Positions 43,935 through 53,902 of a stretch of 64,000 bases of DNA are shown here, in pieces. The stretch lies in assembly GCA_947477655.1 (NCBI GenBank), contig CANJTS010000001.1:124001-188000 (forward strand), read 5' to 3'. The DNA is from CAILUG01 sp903844415 (GTDB lineage: Bacteria > Pseudomonadota > Gammaproteobacteria > Pseudomonadales > Pseudohongiellaceae). The translations under genes and the position numbers were made by a program. The notes beneath the pieces were generated by a model, which ran no database searches, was not told where the DNA came from, and saw only the letters and a list, made by a program, of their open reading frames with translations. Positions within the stretch are counted from its first letter, which is position 1, and every line of letters starts with the position of its first letter.

Positions 43935-45407
43935 TTATTGCAGTCCGGATTCCGCCAGTTTCACCGCATAAAACATGGCACGAGCCTTGTTCAATGTTTC
44001 TTCCCATTCCATGCGCGGCACTGAATCGGCAACGATGCCAGCCCCAGCTTGAATGTAAAGTATGTTGTTTTTAATGATGGCGGTGCGAATGGCAATCGCC
44101 ATATCCATGTTGCCGTTCCACGACAGATAACCCATAGCACCTCCGTAAATTCCACGTTTTACCGGCTCAAACTCATCAATGATTTCCATTGCCCTTACTT
44201 TAGGTGCGCCACTCAAAGTGCCTACCGGTAAAGTGGCCTTTAGCACATCTAGTGCTGATAGGTTATCTGCAAGTTCGCTTTCTACAGTGGAGGCTATATG
44301 CATTACATGGGAATAACGCTCGACAAACATCTGGCGCGTAACAACCACACTGCCGGTTTTCGAAACGCGGCCTGCATCGTTACGACTCAAGTCTATTAAC
44401 ATTAAATGCTCTGCAATTTCTTTGGCGTCTGTTAGTAATTCCTTTTCCAAAGCCTGATCTTCAATTTCAGTTTGACCACGTTTGCGGGTACCAGCTAAAG
44501 GTCGCACAGTTATTTTGCCATCTTCGACACGCGCAAGAATTTCCGGCGAAGCACTAACGATATGAAAGTCCGCCATATCCATAAACACCATGTAGGGTGA
44601 TGGATTTAATTGGCGCAAGGCACGATAAACATTCAGCGGTGCACCAGCAAAAGGCAGGCTCATACGTTGTGCAAGCACAACCTGCATGACATCGCCCGCC
44701 ACAATATAATTTTTTATCTTGTCGACAGCATCCTCATACGCTTCCTGACCAAAGCTAGAAACAAAATCAGATTCATTAACAACTCGTCCCGTTGCAGATA
44801 AGGGCGCTTGTGCAGGTTTGGCTAACTGTAAAACAAGTTCTGCTAGTTTATGGTGTGCATTGGCATAGGCATTTGCTTCAGAGGGATCGGCGTATACCAC
44901 CAAGGTCAGTTTGCTGCGTAAATTATCGAACACCACTACAGCATCAGACACCATCAATACAATGTCGGGTGTATTAACCACATCAGGGGGTGCGCTTGCC
45001 GCTACTTTATGCTCCACATAACGCACCGTGTCGTAACCGAAATAACCAACTAGGCCGCCATTAAAACGCGGCAAAACCGGAAGTTCCGGAATTCGATAGC
45101 GGGATTGAAATTCGGCAATAAAACTGAAGGGATCGGTAGAAATGCTGGACTCAACAACCTTGCCGTGCTGCTCTACCTGAATATTTGCACCACTTACTTT
45201 AAGTACCGTTGCACATGGCAAGCCTATAAAAGAATACCTACCCCATTTTTCGCCGCCCTGCACAGATTCCAGAAAATAACTGTAGGGACCTTGCGCCAGC
45301 TTGAGGTAAACACCTAAGGGCGTTTCAAGGTCAGCCAGCACTTCCTTGATAAAGGGGATGCGGTTATAACCTTGACTGGCTAGAGCTGCAAAATACTCGG
45401 GAGTCAT
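43935..45407 (-). CDS. trpE: Anthranilate synthase component I
   Basis: 490 residues. TrpE makes anthranilate from chorismate with ammonia from TrpG. Chorismate-binding signatures: VVLAQRMSLPF, PSPYMVFMDM, SPEILARVEDGKITVRPLAGTR.R, LIDLSRNDAGRVSKTGSV, LPVGTLSGAPKVRAMEII and GAGIVADSVPR. The N-terminal tryptophan feedback element is in the region SYFLESVQGGEKWGRYSFIG. Its ATG overlaps the rpe stop (ATGA), so the two are coupled. The gph gene usually found between rpe and trpE in Pseudomonas is absent here. Confidence 0.97.
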   Translation of the reverse strand: MTPEYFAALASQGYNRIPFIKEVLADLETPLGVYLKLAQGPYSYFLESVQGGEKWGRYSFIGLPCATVLKVSGANIQVEQHGKVVESSISTDPFSFIAEFQSRYRIPELPVLPRFNGGLVGYFGYDTVRYVEHKVAASAPPDVVNTPDIVLMVSDAVVVFDNLRSKLTLVVYADPSEANAYANAHHKLAELVLQLAKPAQAPLSATGRVVNESDFVSSFGQEAYEDAVDKIKNYIVAGDVMQVVLAQRMSLPFAGAPLNVYRALRQLNPSPYMVFMDMADFHIVSASPEILARVEDGKITVRPLAGTRKRGQTEIEDQALEKELLTDAKEIAEHLMLIDLSRNDAGRVSKTGSVVVTRQMFVERYSHVMHIASTVESELADNLSALDVLKATLPVGTLSGAPKVRAMEIIDEFEPVKRGIYGGAMGYLSWNGNMDMAIAIRTAIIKNNILYIQAGAGIVADSVPRMEWEETLNKARAMFYAVKLAESGLQ

Positions 45408-46090
45408 ACTGTCGCCAAATTTTTGCGCATGTATGCCACTGTGGCAGCGTAATCCTTGCTGCCAAAAATCGCAGAACCAGCAACAAAGGTATCAGCACCA
45501 GCACGGGCAATGTCTGCAATATTATCGACCGTCACACCGCCATCCACTTCCAGACGAATGGCACGACCACTACGCTCAATCAGTTGACGAACCTGCGCAA
45601 GCTTGCGCAATGTTTCAGGAATAAATTTTTGCCCGCCAAACCCAGGATTCACCGACATCAGCAAAATTATATCGAGTTTATCCAGCACATGTTCAAGACA
45701 GGAAATGGGCGTTGCAGGATTAAGTACCAAACCACTCTTACAACCAAGATCACGAATCAATTGCAGCGACCGATCTACATGGTTGGACGCTTCCGGATGA
45801 AAAGTAATCCACGCGGCACCCGCCTTGGCAAAATCGCTGATCAAATTGTCCACCGGACTCACCATCAGATGCACATCAATGGGAGCCTTGATGCCACTCT
45901 TGAGCAGGTAATCGTAGAGAGCCTTACACACCAGCGGGCCGATGGTCAGATTCGGAACATAGTGATTATCCATTACATCAAAATGAACAACATCGGTACC
46001 GGCAGCAATTACAGCGGCCACATCTTCACCCAACCGAGCGAAATCAGCAGACAGTATGGAAGGAGCGATTAAATAATTGTTATGGACCAT
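45404..46090 (-). CDS. rpe: Ribulose-phosphate 3-epimerase
   Basis: 228 residues from the ATG at 46090; 46111 (235 residues) is a possible alternative and longer frames from 46237 add non-family sequence. Rpe interconverts ribulose- and xylulose-5-phosphate in the pentose phosphate pathway. Motifs: YLIAPSILSADFARLGEDV, HFDVMDNHYVPNLTIGP with metal ligands, DVHLMVSPVDNLI, LMSVNPGFGGQKFIPETLRK, LEVDGGVTVDNI and VAGSAIF. trpE follows with a four-base overlap, matching the rpe-(gph)-trpE order of relatives. Confidence 0.96.
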   Translation of the reverse strand: MVHNNYLIAPSILSADFARLGEDVAAVIAAGTDVVHFDVMDNHYVPNLTIGPLVCKALYDYLLKSGIKAPIDVHLMVSPVDNLISDFAKAGAAWITFHPEASNHVDRSLQLIRDLGCKSGLVLNPATPISCLEHVLDKLDIILLMSVNPGFGGQKFIPETLRKLAQVRQLIERSGRAIRLEVDGGVTVDNIADIARAGADTFVAGSAIFGSKDYAATVAYMRKNLATV

Positions 46091-46307
46091 TTTAGATATT
46101 GGAAGCGCCATATTTGATTGAAGAATAGACGGCAGAAAACAGCCTCGTATTGTACCGGCTTTCATGCCAAGTAACAGCACGCAGGCAGTACCACCACACC
46201 TGTGGATCATTTTGTTGTGTTGAAATTTAAAGCGCAAACCCTATATTAGATTTACAATATTAAACACTAAAATACTGTTTTAATACTTAATCTAGATGAG
46301 GTATTTC

Positions 46308-47180
46308 ATGCTGCGTTTATTCTTATTCTTTGCCACCAATATCGCTGTGATGGCACTAATTTCATTAATTTTTAATCTAATCGGTTTTCAGGGATTGATG
46401 CAGGCAAACGGTGTTGATCTGGATCTGAACGCCTTACTTGTTTATTCCGCTGTTATTGGTTTTTCTGGATCTTTCATTTCGCTGCTGCTCTCCAAATTTA
46501 TGGCTAAACGCTCTATGGGTGTAAAAGTCATCAGTCAAGCCAGCGACGAACTTGAACGCTGGCTGCTACGCACTGTTGAAATGCAAGCTGAACGTAGTGG
46601 TATCCGGATGCCCGAAGTAGGCATCTTTAATCAGATTGCGCCCAATGCCTTTGCGACCGGATGGAACAAAAATTCCGCACTAGTTGCTGTAAGCACTGGC
46701 CTGTTGCAGAACATGACTCGCGACGAAATAGAAGCTGTACTTGCCCACGAAATAAGCCATGTGGCCAATGGCGATATGGTGACACTCACACTTATTCAAG
46801 GAGTGGTGAATACATTTGTAGTATTTTTGTCGCGCGTAATCGCGTTTTTCATCGACCGTGTTGTTTTCAAGGTTCAACGCGGTCATGGCCCGGCTTTCTG
46901 GATTGTGTCGATAGTGGCGCAAATTGTACTGGGAATTTTTGCCTCAATGATTGTGATGTGGTTTTCGCGCTGGCGTGAATACCGCGCTGATGCCGGGGGA
47001 GCTACTTTGGCGGGTCGTGGCAAAATGATTGCAGCTCTCCGCCGCTTACAAGGGAGTCAGCAAGCAAAAATGCCCGATGAATTGTTGGCTTTTGGTATTA
47101 ATACGGGAAAAATGTCGGCCTTGATGTCCAGCCATCCACCGTTGGCTGACCGTATTCGTGCGCTAGAAAATCGCGAATGA
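46308..47180 (+). CDS. htpX: Membrane zinc protease HtpX
   Basis: 290 residues. HtpX is an inner-membrane metalloprotease that degrades misfolded membrane proteins. The zinc site is LAHEISHVANGD (about 139-150) with a downstream Glu in REYRADAGGA; four hydrophobic segments surround it. The ATG at 46308 gives the family N-terminus MLRLFLFFATN and has GAGG 6 bases upstream, so it is preferred to 46296. It stands alone, divergent from rpe and convergent with the LOG-family gene. Confidence 0.96.
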   Translation: MLRLFLFFATNIAVMALISLIFNLIGFQGLMQANGVDLDLNALLVYSAVIGFSGSFISLLLSKFMAKRSMGVKVISQASDELERWLLRTVEMQAERSGIRMPEVGIFNQIAPNAFATGWNKNSALVAVSTGLLQNMTRDEIEAVLAHEISHVANGDMVTLTLIQGVVNTFVVFLSRVIAFFIDRVVFKVQRGHGPAFWIVSIVAQIVLGIFASMIVMWFSRWREYRADAGGATLAGRGKMIAALRRLQGSQQAKMPDELLAFGINTGKMSALMSSHPPLADRIRALENRE

Positions 47181-47230
47181 TAATTGCCTACGCAAGACCC
47201 GCATAAACTAGCTACCAGCCCAAACCAGGC

Positions 47231-48142
47231 TTACTCCTGTAAACTTGCCCGGATCAATTCCCAGGCTTCTTGGGCATCGTCTACAAATTGAAACAACTTG
47301 AGATCGCTGGCATTGATCATGCCCTGCTCTACCAAGTGATCAAAATTGAGCACTTTCCCCCAGAATTCTCGCCCAAAAATCAAAATAGGCATGGGCTCTA
47401 CTTTGCCAGTCTGGATCAAAGTAAGCGTTTCGAACAATTCATCCAGAGTGCCAAAACCGCCGGGGAATACCACTAAAGCTCGCGCCCGCAGCAAAAAATG
47501 CATTTTGCGAATCGCAAAATAATGGAATTGAAAACAGAATTTTGGAGTGATGTAAGGATTGGGGCTTTGCTCATGCGGAAGTACGATATTCAGACCAATG
47601 GATTCGCCACCTGCATCGGCTGCACCACGGTTGGCGGCTTCCATAATGCCAGGACCACCACCCGTAATTACGTGTAATTTTGGGCAACCTTCACAATAAG
47701 AGCGCTCCGTAACCAACCTGGCAAGGAGTCTCGCCTGGCTATAATATGAAGCTTGGTGCCGCTGAATTTTTAGATCTTTTTGCTGCCTCAGCAATTGAGG
47801 ATTTTGGGGGGCCAACATCAATTCGATCTGTAATTTTTTTTCTGCTACTTCTACCATCTCAGGTGACGGCGTGCGGGCACTGCCAAAAATAACTACCGTG
47901 TGTTCAATATTGTGCTCTTTCAGTACCAACTCAGGCTTACTCAATTCCAATTGCAGCCGAACGGGGCGCAAGTCGTCCCTCAACAAAAAATCCGTGTCGG
48001 CAAAAGCCAACTGAAATGCCGACGATTTCATCTGCGCACTTGCTATCTTTTGTTGTTCTTCCAGTTTTGCTATTTTCAACGCATCGGCGGCGGTAGTAAA
48101 AAGATGCCCAGGCTGTCTGCGTTTGGAGAAGTTCTTGATCAT
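47231..48142 (-). CDS. LOG family protein (predicted cytokinin-riboside-hydrolase-like)
   Basis: 303 residues. The conserved core has VVIFGSARTPSPE, VITGGGPGIMEAANRGAADAG (two nucleotide-binding loops) and VVFPGGFGTLDELFETLTL, the LOG signature once called 'lysine decarboxylase-like'. Characterised members remove ribose 5-monophosphate from modified or plain nucleotides. An extra ~75-residue N-terminal region and a basic start (MIKNFSKRRQPGH) are outside the core. It lies 37 bases after murU on the same strand, so it may belong to the amgK-murU unit. Confidence 0.85.
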   Translation of the reverse strand: MIKNFSKRRQPGHLFTTAADALKIAKLEEQQKIASAQMKSSAFQLAFADTDFLLRDDLRPVRLQLELSKPELVLKEHNIEHTVVIFGSARTPSPEMVEVAEKKLQIELMLAPQNPQLLRQQKDLKIQRHQASYYSQARLLARLVTERSYCEGCPKLHVITGGGPGIMEAANRGAADAGGESIGLNIVLPHEQSPNPYITPKFCFQFHYFAIRKMHFLLRARALVVFPGGFGTLDELFETLTLIQTGKVEPMPILIFGREFWGKVLNFDHLVEQGMINASDLKLFQFVDDAQEAWELIRASLQE

Positions 48143-48179
48143 ATGGCTAGCCTTCTAGTAGAAACTGTTGTTGATGCCG

Positions 48180-48878
48180 TTATTGCTGTATCTGTTGTTG
48201 CAAGCGTTGTTCTAATTCGTGCAGTCGTGCTGGTGTACCCACATCAAGCCACTCGCCCGTAAATAAAATCCCACTGGCTTGCTGCTGAATGATTGCTGTT
48301 TTAATAAGGGGCAATAAGGGATATTTTTCTGTACTGACGCCGCCAAAAAAATCGGGGTGATAGACCGCAATGCCACTGTAGGTAAAGGTACTCACTAATG
48401 TAGATTGTGTGGACTCTGGCAAACCCAGTCTGCTGTTTTGATTAAGTAAAAAATCGCCTGCCAAGTGATGCTTAGGATTAGGCACCAGCACCAAATGCGC
48501 CAAGTCACCGACCGCCAGCCCAGTACGCAACTGGCTGTAGTTATAACTAGTCCACAGATCCGCGTTCACTACTGCAAAGGGTTGAGAACCCAACAGTGGT
48601 AATGCCCTAATGATGCCACCTGCCGTTTCTAAAGGTTCTCCCTCGCGCGACCAGCTGATACTAACCCCCCAACGACTGCCATCACCAAACTCCGATTCTA
48701 TCTGTTGTCCCAGCCAGGCATGGTTGATGACCAGATCTGTAAAACCGTGTTGTGCAAGTTTGCGGATTTGATGCTCGAGCAGTGACAATCCTCCTGCCTT
48801 GAGCAGTGGTTTGGGAGTGTGGGCAGTCAGTGGCAACATCCTTTCCCCCTTGCCTGCCGCAAGCAGCATTACTTTCAT
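48180..48878 (-). CDS. murU: N-acetylmuramate alpha-1-phosphate uridylyltransferase
   Basis: 232 residues. MurU turns MurNAc-1-phosphate into UDP-MurNAc, skipping de novo synthesis. Nucleotidyltransferase signatures: VMLLAAGKGERMLPLT and TPKPLLKAGG at the start, REGEPLETAGGII, and VNADLW for metal. The end EWLDVGTPARLHELE is typical. It overlaps amgK by four bases; AmgK makes its substrate. The pathway gives intrinsic tolerance to fosfomycin in Pseudomonas; whether it does here is inference. Confidence 0.93.
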   Translation of the reverse strand: MKVMLLAAGKGERMLPLTAHTPKPLLKAGGLSLLEHQIRKLAQHGFTDLVINHAWLGQQIESEFGDGSRWGVSISWSREGEPLETAGGIIRALPLLGSQPFAVVNADLWTSYNYSQLRTGLAVGDLAHLVLVPNPKHHLAGDFLLNQNSRLGLPESTQSTLVSTFTYSGIAVYHPDFFGGVSTEKYPLLPLIKTAIIQQQASGILFTGEWLDVGTPARLHELEQRLQQQIQQ

Positions 48879-49978
48879 ACTAGCGCCCCTGCCGGCTTAT
48901 CTTGCGTGGCGCGCACCAATGCCGCATCTAAATTTGGCAGAATTTGTACGCGAATCCAGTCGGAAAATTCGCTCAATTGGGCATGCTCTGGTACTACTTC
49001 ACTGATGTACTTGAGCGTCAACGGAATGTCTTTTAAATAACCAGGTTTGCCATCGCGCAACCACAAGCGCCCAAAAATACCGGCAACCTTGATATGACGC
49101 TGCAAGCCCATGAGATCAAAATCGCGCAAAAACTGTTGCTCATTTATGGCAGGTATTATGCCGCGCTGCTGCGCGAGCTCAGCATACTTCAATGCCCAGG
49201 CGGTGACTTGAGATCTAGGCCAGACGATATAACAATCTTTGAGCAGTGAAACTAAATCGTAAGTCACCGGACCGCATACTGCATCCTGAAAATCCAGCAC
49301 ACCCAGGGCCTGCGCTTCCCGATACATCAAATTACGCGAATGATAATCGCGATGCACAAATACTTGCGTTTGTGTCATGACTGCTTCCACCAGAAACTGA
49401 AACACGTTTTCCAACATGCTATTTTCACTAGCAGAAAGTGTTCGGCGCATAAGGCCTACACAAAACCATTCGCTGAACAGACGCATTTCGCGCAGCAGCA
49501 GGGTTTTATCATACAAAGGCAAGTGTGCTGTGGACGTAGCACAAAGTTGAATTTTAAGCAGTTCGTCAAAAGCTGCACGGTAGAGGGAGTCTGCTGAAGG
49601 TTGTGCAGAAACTGACTGCTGTGCGGCAGCAAGTTTGCTCCATAGCGATGTATCGCCAAAATCGCTAAGACACATAAAACCTAAAGTTAAATCTGCTGCG
49701 ATTACGATTGGCACATGAACGCCGCCCCGCTCCATTTGCCGGGCTATTTCTACAAATTGTTTACTATTTTCTTGTGCCGGTGGCGCGTCCACCAATATCC
49801 AACACTTGTGGGTAGTAACAGCGCGGAAATAGCGCCGAAAACTGGCGTCGCCACTAACCACGTGTAAATCGCCCAGCAGTGAACCGGTGTTGAGCGAAGG
49901 CAGCAAGGCAATAAACCATTGCTGGAGGTCTCTGGCGCGTAACTGCAAATTGTCGTTGGTAGATTTCGTGTTATTCAT
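48875..49978 (-). CDS. amgK: N-acetylmuramate/N-acetylglucosamine anomeric kinase
   Basis: 367 residues of the aminoglycoside-phosphotransferase fold. AmgK phosphorylates cell-wall-derived MurNAc and GlcNAc at the anomeric position. Visible: SGDASFRRYFRA (about 44-55), the catalytic loop FVHRDYHSRNLMY (about 221-233), and metal-binding LGVLDFQDAVCGPVTYDLVS. It is first in the amgK-murU pair and divergent from lptD, the same order as in Pseudomonas. Confidence 0.93.
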   Translation of the reverse strand: MNNTKSTNDNLQLRARDLQQWFIALLPSLNTGSLLGDLHVVSGDASFRRYFRAVTTHKCWILVDAPPAQENSKQFVEIARQMERGGVHVPIVIAADLTLGFMCLSDFGDTSLWSKLAAAQQSVSAQPSADSLYRAAFDELLKIQLCATSTAHLPLYDKTLLLREMRLFSEWFCVGLMRRTLSASENSMLENVFQFLVEAVMTQTQVFVHRDYHSRNLMYREAQALGVLDFQDAVCGPVTYDLVSLLKDCYIVWPRSQVTAWALKYAELAQQRGIIPAINEQQFLRDFDLMGLQRHIKVAGIFGRLWLRDGKPGYLKDIPLTLKYISEVVPEHAQLSEFSDWIRVQILPNLDAALVRATQDKPAGALV

Positions 49979-50159
49979 GAGTTTATAGATTAGAAAGAGC
50001 GAGCGAACTTAATATGCTGTGCAGCGGGAATCTGCCGGAGCTTATAATTTTCCACTTCCACACAACCCCGCCATTATCAAAGTTTCCTTGTTTAGCCCAG
50101 CCATAAAACTTAGAATTTGTGAGCCGTGGCATTATGCCCACCCCTCCTGGATAAGAGAA

Positions 50160-52622
50160 GTGACCCGCCCCTCCGCCCCCCGCACCCTGTTGCCATCTTT
50201 GTTTGTTGTCAGACATCCGTTGCTGCTGTGTGCCATGGCCACTCTTTATCTGCTGAATCCTGTAAGGGTGCTGGCACAAAAGGCCGCCTTACCTCAAGCA
50301 AGTGACATCGACTGGGTAAGCTGGGATCAGCTAAGCCCCGCGCAACAGGATAAAGCTCCTGATGGTTGTTGCGGTCTTTATATCGAGCCACCTTTCCCCG
50401 CAGTGCCGGGACCTGAGGGCACGCTCATTTTCAATGGTAACAATGTTAATGCAGCAGACAGCGGCATCATTCATGTGGAAGGTAATTTGCTATTGTTGCA
50501 ACAAGATCTGGTAGTAACTGCCCAGAGCAGCAGTTATGACAACAATACGAAGTCGTTTAAGTTGGAGAACAATGTACAAATTCGCCACCCGGGCGTGTTA
50601 CTGATCGGCTCCGCAGCAACAGTCGATCAAGCGACTGGCATCAGCACCCTGCAAAATGCCTCTTACATTTTGCACGCAACAGGAGCGCGTGGCAGTGCCG
50701 ATATTATTGTCCGCACTGATAACAATGGCATTATTACAATCGACAACGGAGTGTACACTCGCTGCGAACCTGGCAACAACAGTTGGCTGGTAGCTGGCGA
50801 CATAGTGCTCAATCCGCAAACCGGACGCGGCACCGCCCGCAATGTCACGCTCAAGGTAAACGATATTCCGGTGCTTTATTTACCTCGGGTATCTTTTCCC
50901 ATTAACGATAAACGCGCTAGTGGTTTTCTAGCTCCCATAGTTGGCTCTACACGGGATGGTGGTATCGATTTGGCAGCGCCGTATTATTTAAATCTTGCGC
51001 CTAATTATGATGCCACCTTCACACCACGACTGCAGGCAGAACGCGGTGTCATACTGGGACTAGAAGGTCGCTATCAGGGTGATGCCTCGCAACATCTGCT
51101 GCAAATGCAGTATCTGGAAAATGACCATCTTTACAATAAGGCTGCTCTCAATTTACCTGGCAGCAACAGCCCACCCTCACCCACACGCTGGCTACTTAAT
51201 TATGATTACTCTGCAGTGTTGGCTCGTGGCTGGAGTGCAGTTGTCGATTATGCTGCTGTCAGCGACCACGAATATTTTCAGGACCTAGGCAACACCGGTC
51301 TTTACACGACTACGCAAAGTAACCTTTACCGTTATGCCAGCCTTAATTACCAGGGCAATAACTGGAACTTGACCGCTGCCACCCAAGGTTATCAAATTAT
51401 CGACCCCACTGTATCGGACATGTACGAACCTTTTCAAAGCTTGCCTAGGCTCAATCTGGACTCTTATTTTTATCTCGATTCAGGCCTCGAATACGGCGTG
51501 GATGCAGAATTTGTGGTGTTTGATCGTACCCTCAAACGATCTCTTTTCAGCCAACAGCAAATTGATGCGGGGGCCTTGGTAAACGGTGCACGCTTGGCAC
51601 TAACTCCACAACTGAGTCTGCCCTGGTCCAACAATGCGGGGTTTATCACTCCCACCATTAAATACAAATACGCCCAATGGAATTTACAAGATCAGGCTCG
51701 CAATAATGACAAGTCACCATCCCGAGGTATCTTTACTGGCAGCGTGGACAGTGGCCTAATCTTCGAGCGTGATATCAATTGGTTTGCCAACACATTGCAG
51801 CAAACTTTGGAACCCCGCCTTTTTTTCCTTTACAACCAATACAAAGATCAGCGCGATATCCCGTTATTTGACAGCAGCGATTTGACTTTCAGTTTTAGCC
51901 AATTGTTTCGTGACGACCGCTTCAGTGGCAAAGACCGAGTGGGTGATACCAAACAATTTACACTAGCTCTTATGTCTCGCCTTTTTGATAACAAAGGGCT
52001 CGAAAAAGCCAAGGCAAGTATTGGCCAGATTCAGTATTTTGCTGACCGCCGGGTTACCTTGGTGAACCCACCAGGCCAGACAGAACGTCAATCTGGCTCC
52101 GCCCTAGCCGGAGAATTAGGCGGGCAACTGGGATCTAACTGGCGTACCAACGCGTATATGGAATGGAATACCAGCAGCAACGAAGTGGATGTAGGCAATT
52201 TTCAAGTACAATATCAATCGGATCTACAGCACATCTTGAATTTCGGTTACCGTTATCGAGATATTACTGCTCCTTCCATCACCACCGGGCTCAACCAACG
52301 TATTAACCAAACAGATGTATCTGCAATTTGGCCGGTGAGTGCCGACTGGGGTTGGATAACACGTTGGAACTACGATCATTCTAACAAACGCAACCTGGAA
52401 ACCATTGCCGGTGTGCAATACAGTAATTGTTGTTGGAATGTGCGCATGGTGGCACGCGAGTGGATCGACAATGACGCATTGTTTTTTGGTCTGAATGAGT
52501 CCAACACTGGCATCTTTTTGCAATTTGAATTAAAGGGTCTGGGCAATCTTCTGGGCGACAATGTAAGTGGTATTTTGAACAACGGCATAAGTGGGTATCA
52601 GGATCGTGAATATGTTCAGTAA
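50160..52622 (+). CDS. lptD: LPS assembly outer-membrane protein LptD
   Basis: 820 residues from a proposed GTG at 50160, which begins a clear signal peptide (basic MTRPSAPR, hydrophobic core, cleavage after VLA). The frame stays open to 50019, so the start is uncertain. LptD inserts lipopolysaccharide into the outer leaflet together with LptE. The N-terminal OstA-like jellyroll (EGTLIFNGNNVNAAD, NNVQIRHPGVLLIG) is followed by the barrel domain with DIPVLYLPRVSFPI. Cysteines stand at about 70/71, 202 and 757/758, the pairs needed for the inter-domain disulfides of LptD. surA, its folding helper, follows with an 11-base overlap. Confidence 0.93.
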   Translation: MTRPSAPRTLLPSLFVVRHPLLLCAMATLYLLNPVRVLAQKAALPQASDIDWVSWDQLSPAQQDKAPDGCCGLYIEPPFPAVPGPEGTLIFNGNNVNAADSGIIHVEGNLLLLQQDLVVTAQSSSYDNNTKSFKLENNVQIRHPGVLLIGSAATVDQATGISTLQNASYILHATGARGSADIIVRTDNNGIITIDNGVYTRCEPGNNSWLVAGDIVLNPQTGRGTARNVTLKVNDIPVLYLPRVSFPINDKRASGFLAPIVGSTRDGGIDLAAPYYLNLAPNYDATFTPRLQAERGVILGLEGRYQGDASQHLLQMQYLENDHLYNKAALNLPGSNSPPSPTRWLLNYDYSAVLARGWSAVVDYAAVSDHEYFQDLGNTGLYTTTQSNLYRYASLNYQGNNWNLTAATQGYQIIDPTVSDMYEPFQSLPRLNLDSYFYLDSGLEYGVDAEFVVFDRTLKRSLFSQQQIDAGALVNGARLALTPQLSLPWSNNAGFITPTIKYKYAQWNLQDQARNNDKSPSRGIFTGSVDSGLIFERDINWFANTLQQTLEPRLFFLYNQYKDQRDIPLFDSSDLTFSFSQLFRDDRFSGKDRVGDTKQFTLALMSRLFDNKGLEKAKASIGQIQYFADRRVTLVNPPGQTERQSGSALAGELGGQLGSNWRTNAYMEWNTSSNEVDVGNFQVQYQSDLQHILNFGYRYRDITAPSITTGLNQRINQTDVSAIWPVSADWGWITRWNYDHSNKRNLETIAGVQYSNCCWNVRMVAREWIDNDALFFGLNESNTGIFLQFELKGLGNLLGDNVSGILNNGISGYQDREYVQ

Positions 52623-53892
52623 ATTTTTGCTAAAACTTGCTAGTGTATGTCTGTTAATTGGTATGACACCCACTGGTTTTGCACAACCAATGGCAATGGA
52701 TAAAGTCGTCGCCATCGTGGATGAAGACGTAGTACTCAAAAGCGAGTTCGATACCCGCTGGGCACAAGTGGAAGAGCAAATTGCCAAGGCGACAGGGCCA
52801 GTGCCACCACTAGCAGACTTGCGTAAACAAGTACTAGACCAGATCATCGTCGAACACTTGCAATTGCAAATGGCCGAACGTGCTGGAGTACGGGTAGACG
52901 ACAACCAGCTTAACCAAGCGCTCACTACTATTGCTCAACAAAACAATCTGACTTTCGAACAATTTAGCCAACTTCTACAAGAGCAGGGACTCTACGATGT
53001 CACCCGTGAATCCATGCGCAAAGAAATCATAATAGGCCAGTATCAAAATGGCGCGGTCAATCGACGCATCGAAATTTCAAAGCAGGAAATTGAAAACTAT
53101 TTGCGTTCGGAAACTGGCATTACCGATATTGCGCCTGAATACCACGTTGCCCACATTCTTATTCCCAACAATGGGCAGGCCACCACAGATCGCCAAGGCG
53201 AACTTGCCAATCTTTTGTACGCAGAACTGATCAAAGGAGCCAGCATTACGCAGATGGCAGAAGCTCGTCAGATTAGTGGCATGGAAGTCAGCGGTGCTGA
53301 TCTTGGCTGGAACAAAATTGAAACCCTACCGTCCATTTTTGCCGAAGTAGTTCCAACTCTGGAAGCTGGCACAGTGAGCCAACCTTTTACCAGTCCCAAT
53401 GGTTACCATATCGTGCAAGTTTTGGAAACGCGTGGCGGTTCCGTGTTGAAAATGAATCAGTCGCAAGTCCGTCATATTCTCATCAAGCCTAATGAAATCC
53501 GCACTGAAGCGCAGTCCGAAGCACTCATCAAGGAACTCTACCAACGCATCCTAAACGGTGAAGATTTTGGCGATATCGCCCGCCAGAATACTAACGACGC
53601 TAACTCCATAGTCAGTGGCGGCAATCTTGGTTGGGTTTACAAAAGTATGGTGCCCGATGATTTTATGGCAGTCGTAGATGCCACGCCTATTGGTGAAATG
53701 TCGGCTCCTTTCCGCGCTACCACCGGTTGGCACATCGTCGAAGTACTCGATCGTCGCGTGGAAGACATGACCAATGAAAACCAACAATTTCAGGCGGAAA
53801 AACTCCTGCGTCAACGCAAGTTTGAGAACGAACTGGAAAACTGGCTGGCCGAAATCCGCGACACTTCCTACATTGATATCAAGGAATTCTAG
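52612..53892 (+). CDS. surA: Periplasmic chaperone and peptidyl-prolyl isomerase SurA
   Basis: 426 residues with a signal peptide (MFSKFLLKLASVCLLIGM, cleavage near GFAQ). SurA guards outer-membrane proteins, including LptD, across the periplasm. The N-terminal chaperone part has MDKVVAIVDEDVVLKSEF; two parvulin domains follow (EYHVAHILIPN at about 178 and SQVRHILIKPNEIR at about 284), each with GADLGW/GGNLGW. The ATG at 52612 has AGGA 8 bases upstream and overlaps the lptD stop by 11 bases. Confidence 0.96.
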   Translation: MFSKFLLKLASVCLLIGMTPTGFAQPMAMDKVVAIVDEDVVLKSEFDTRWAQVEEQIAKATGPVPPLADLRKQVLDQIIVEHLQLQMAERAGVRVDDNQLNQALTTIAQQNNLTFEQFSQLLQEQGLYDVTRESMRKEIIIGQYQNGAVNRRIEISKQEIENYLRSETGITDIAPEYHVAHILIPNNGQATTDRQGELANLLYAELIKGASITQMAEARQISGMEVSGADLGWNKIETLPSIFAEVVPTLEAGTVSQPFTSPNGYHIVQVLETRGGSVLKMNQSQVRHILIKPNEIRTEAQSEALIKELYQRILNGEDFGDIARQNTNDANSIVSGGNLGWVYKSMVPDDFMAVVDATPIGEMSAPFRATTGWHIVEVLDRRVEDMTNENQQFQAEKLLRQRKFENELENWLAEIRDTSYIDIKEF

Positions 53893-53902
53893 AGCCGCAA
53901 AG

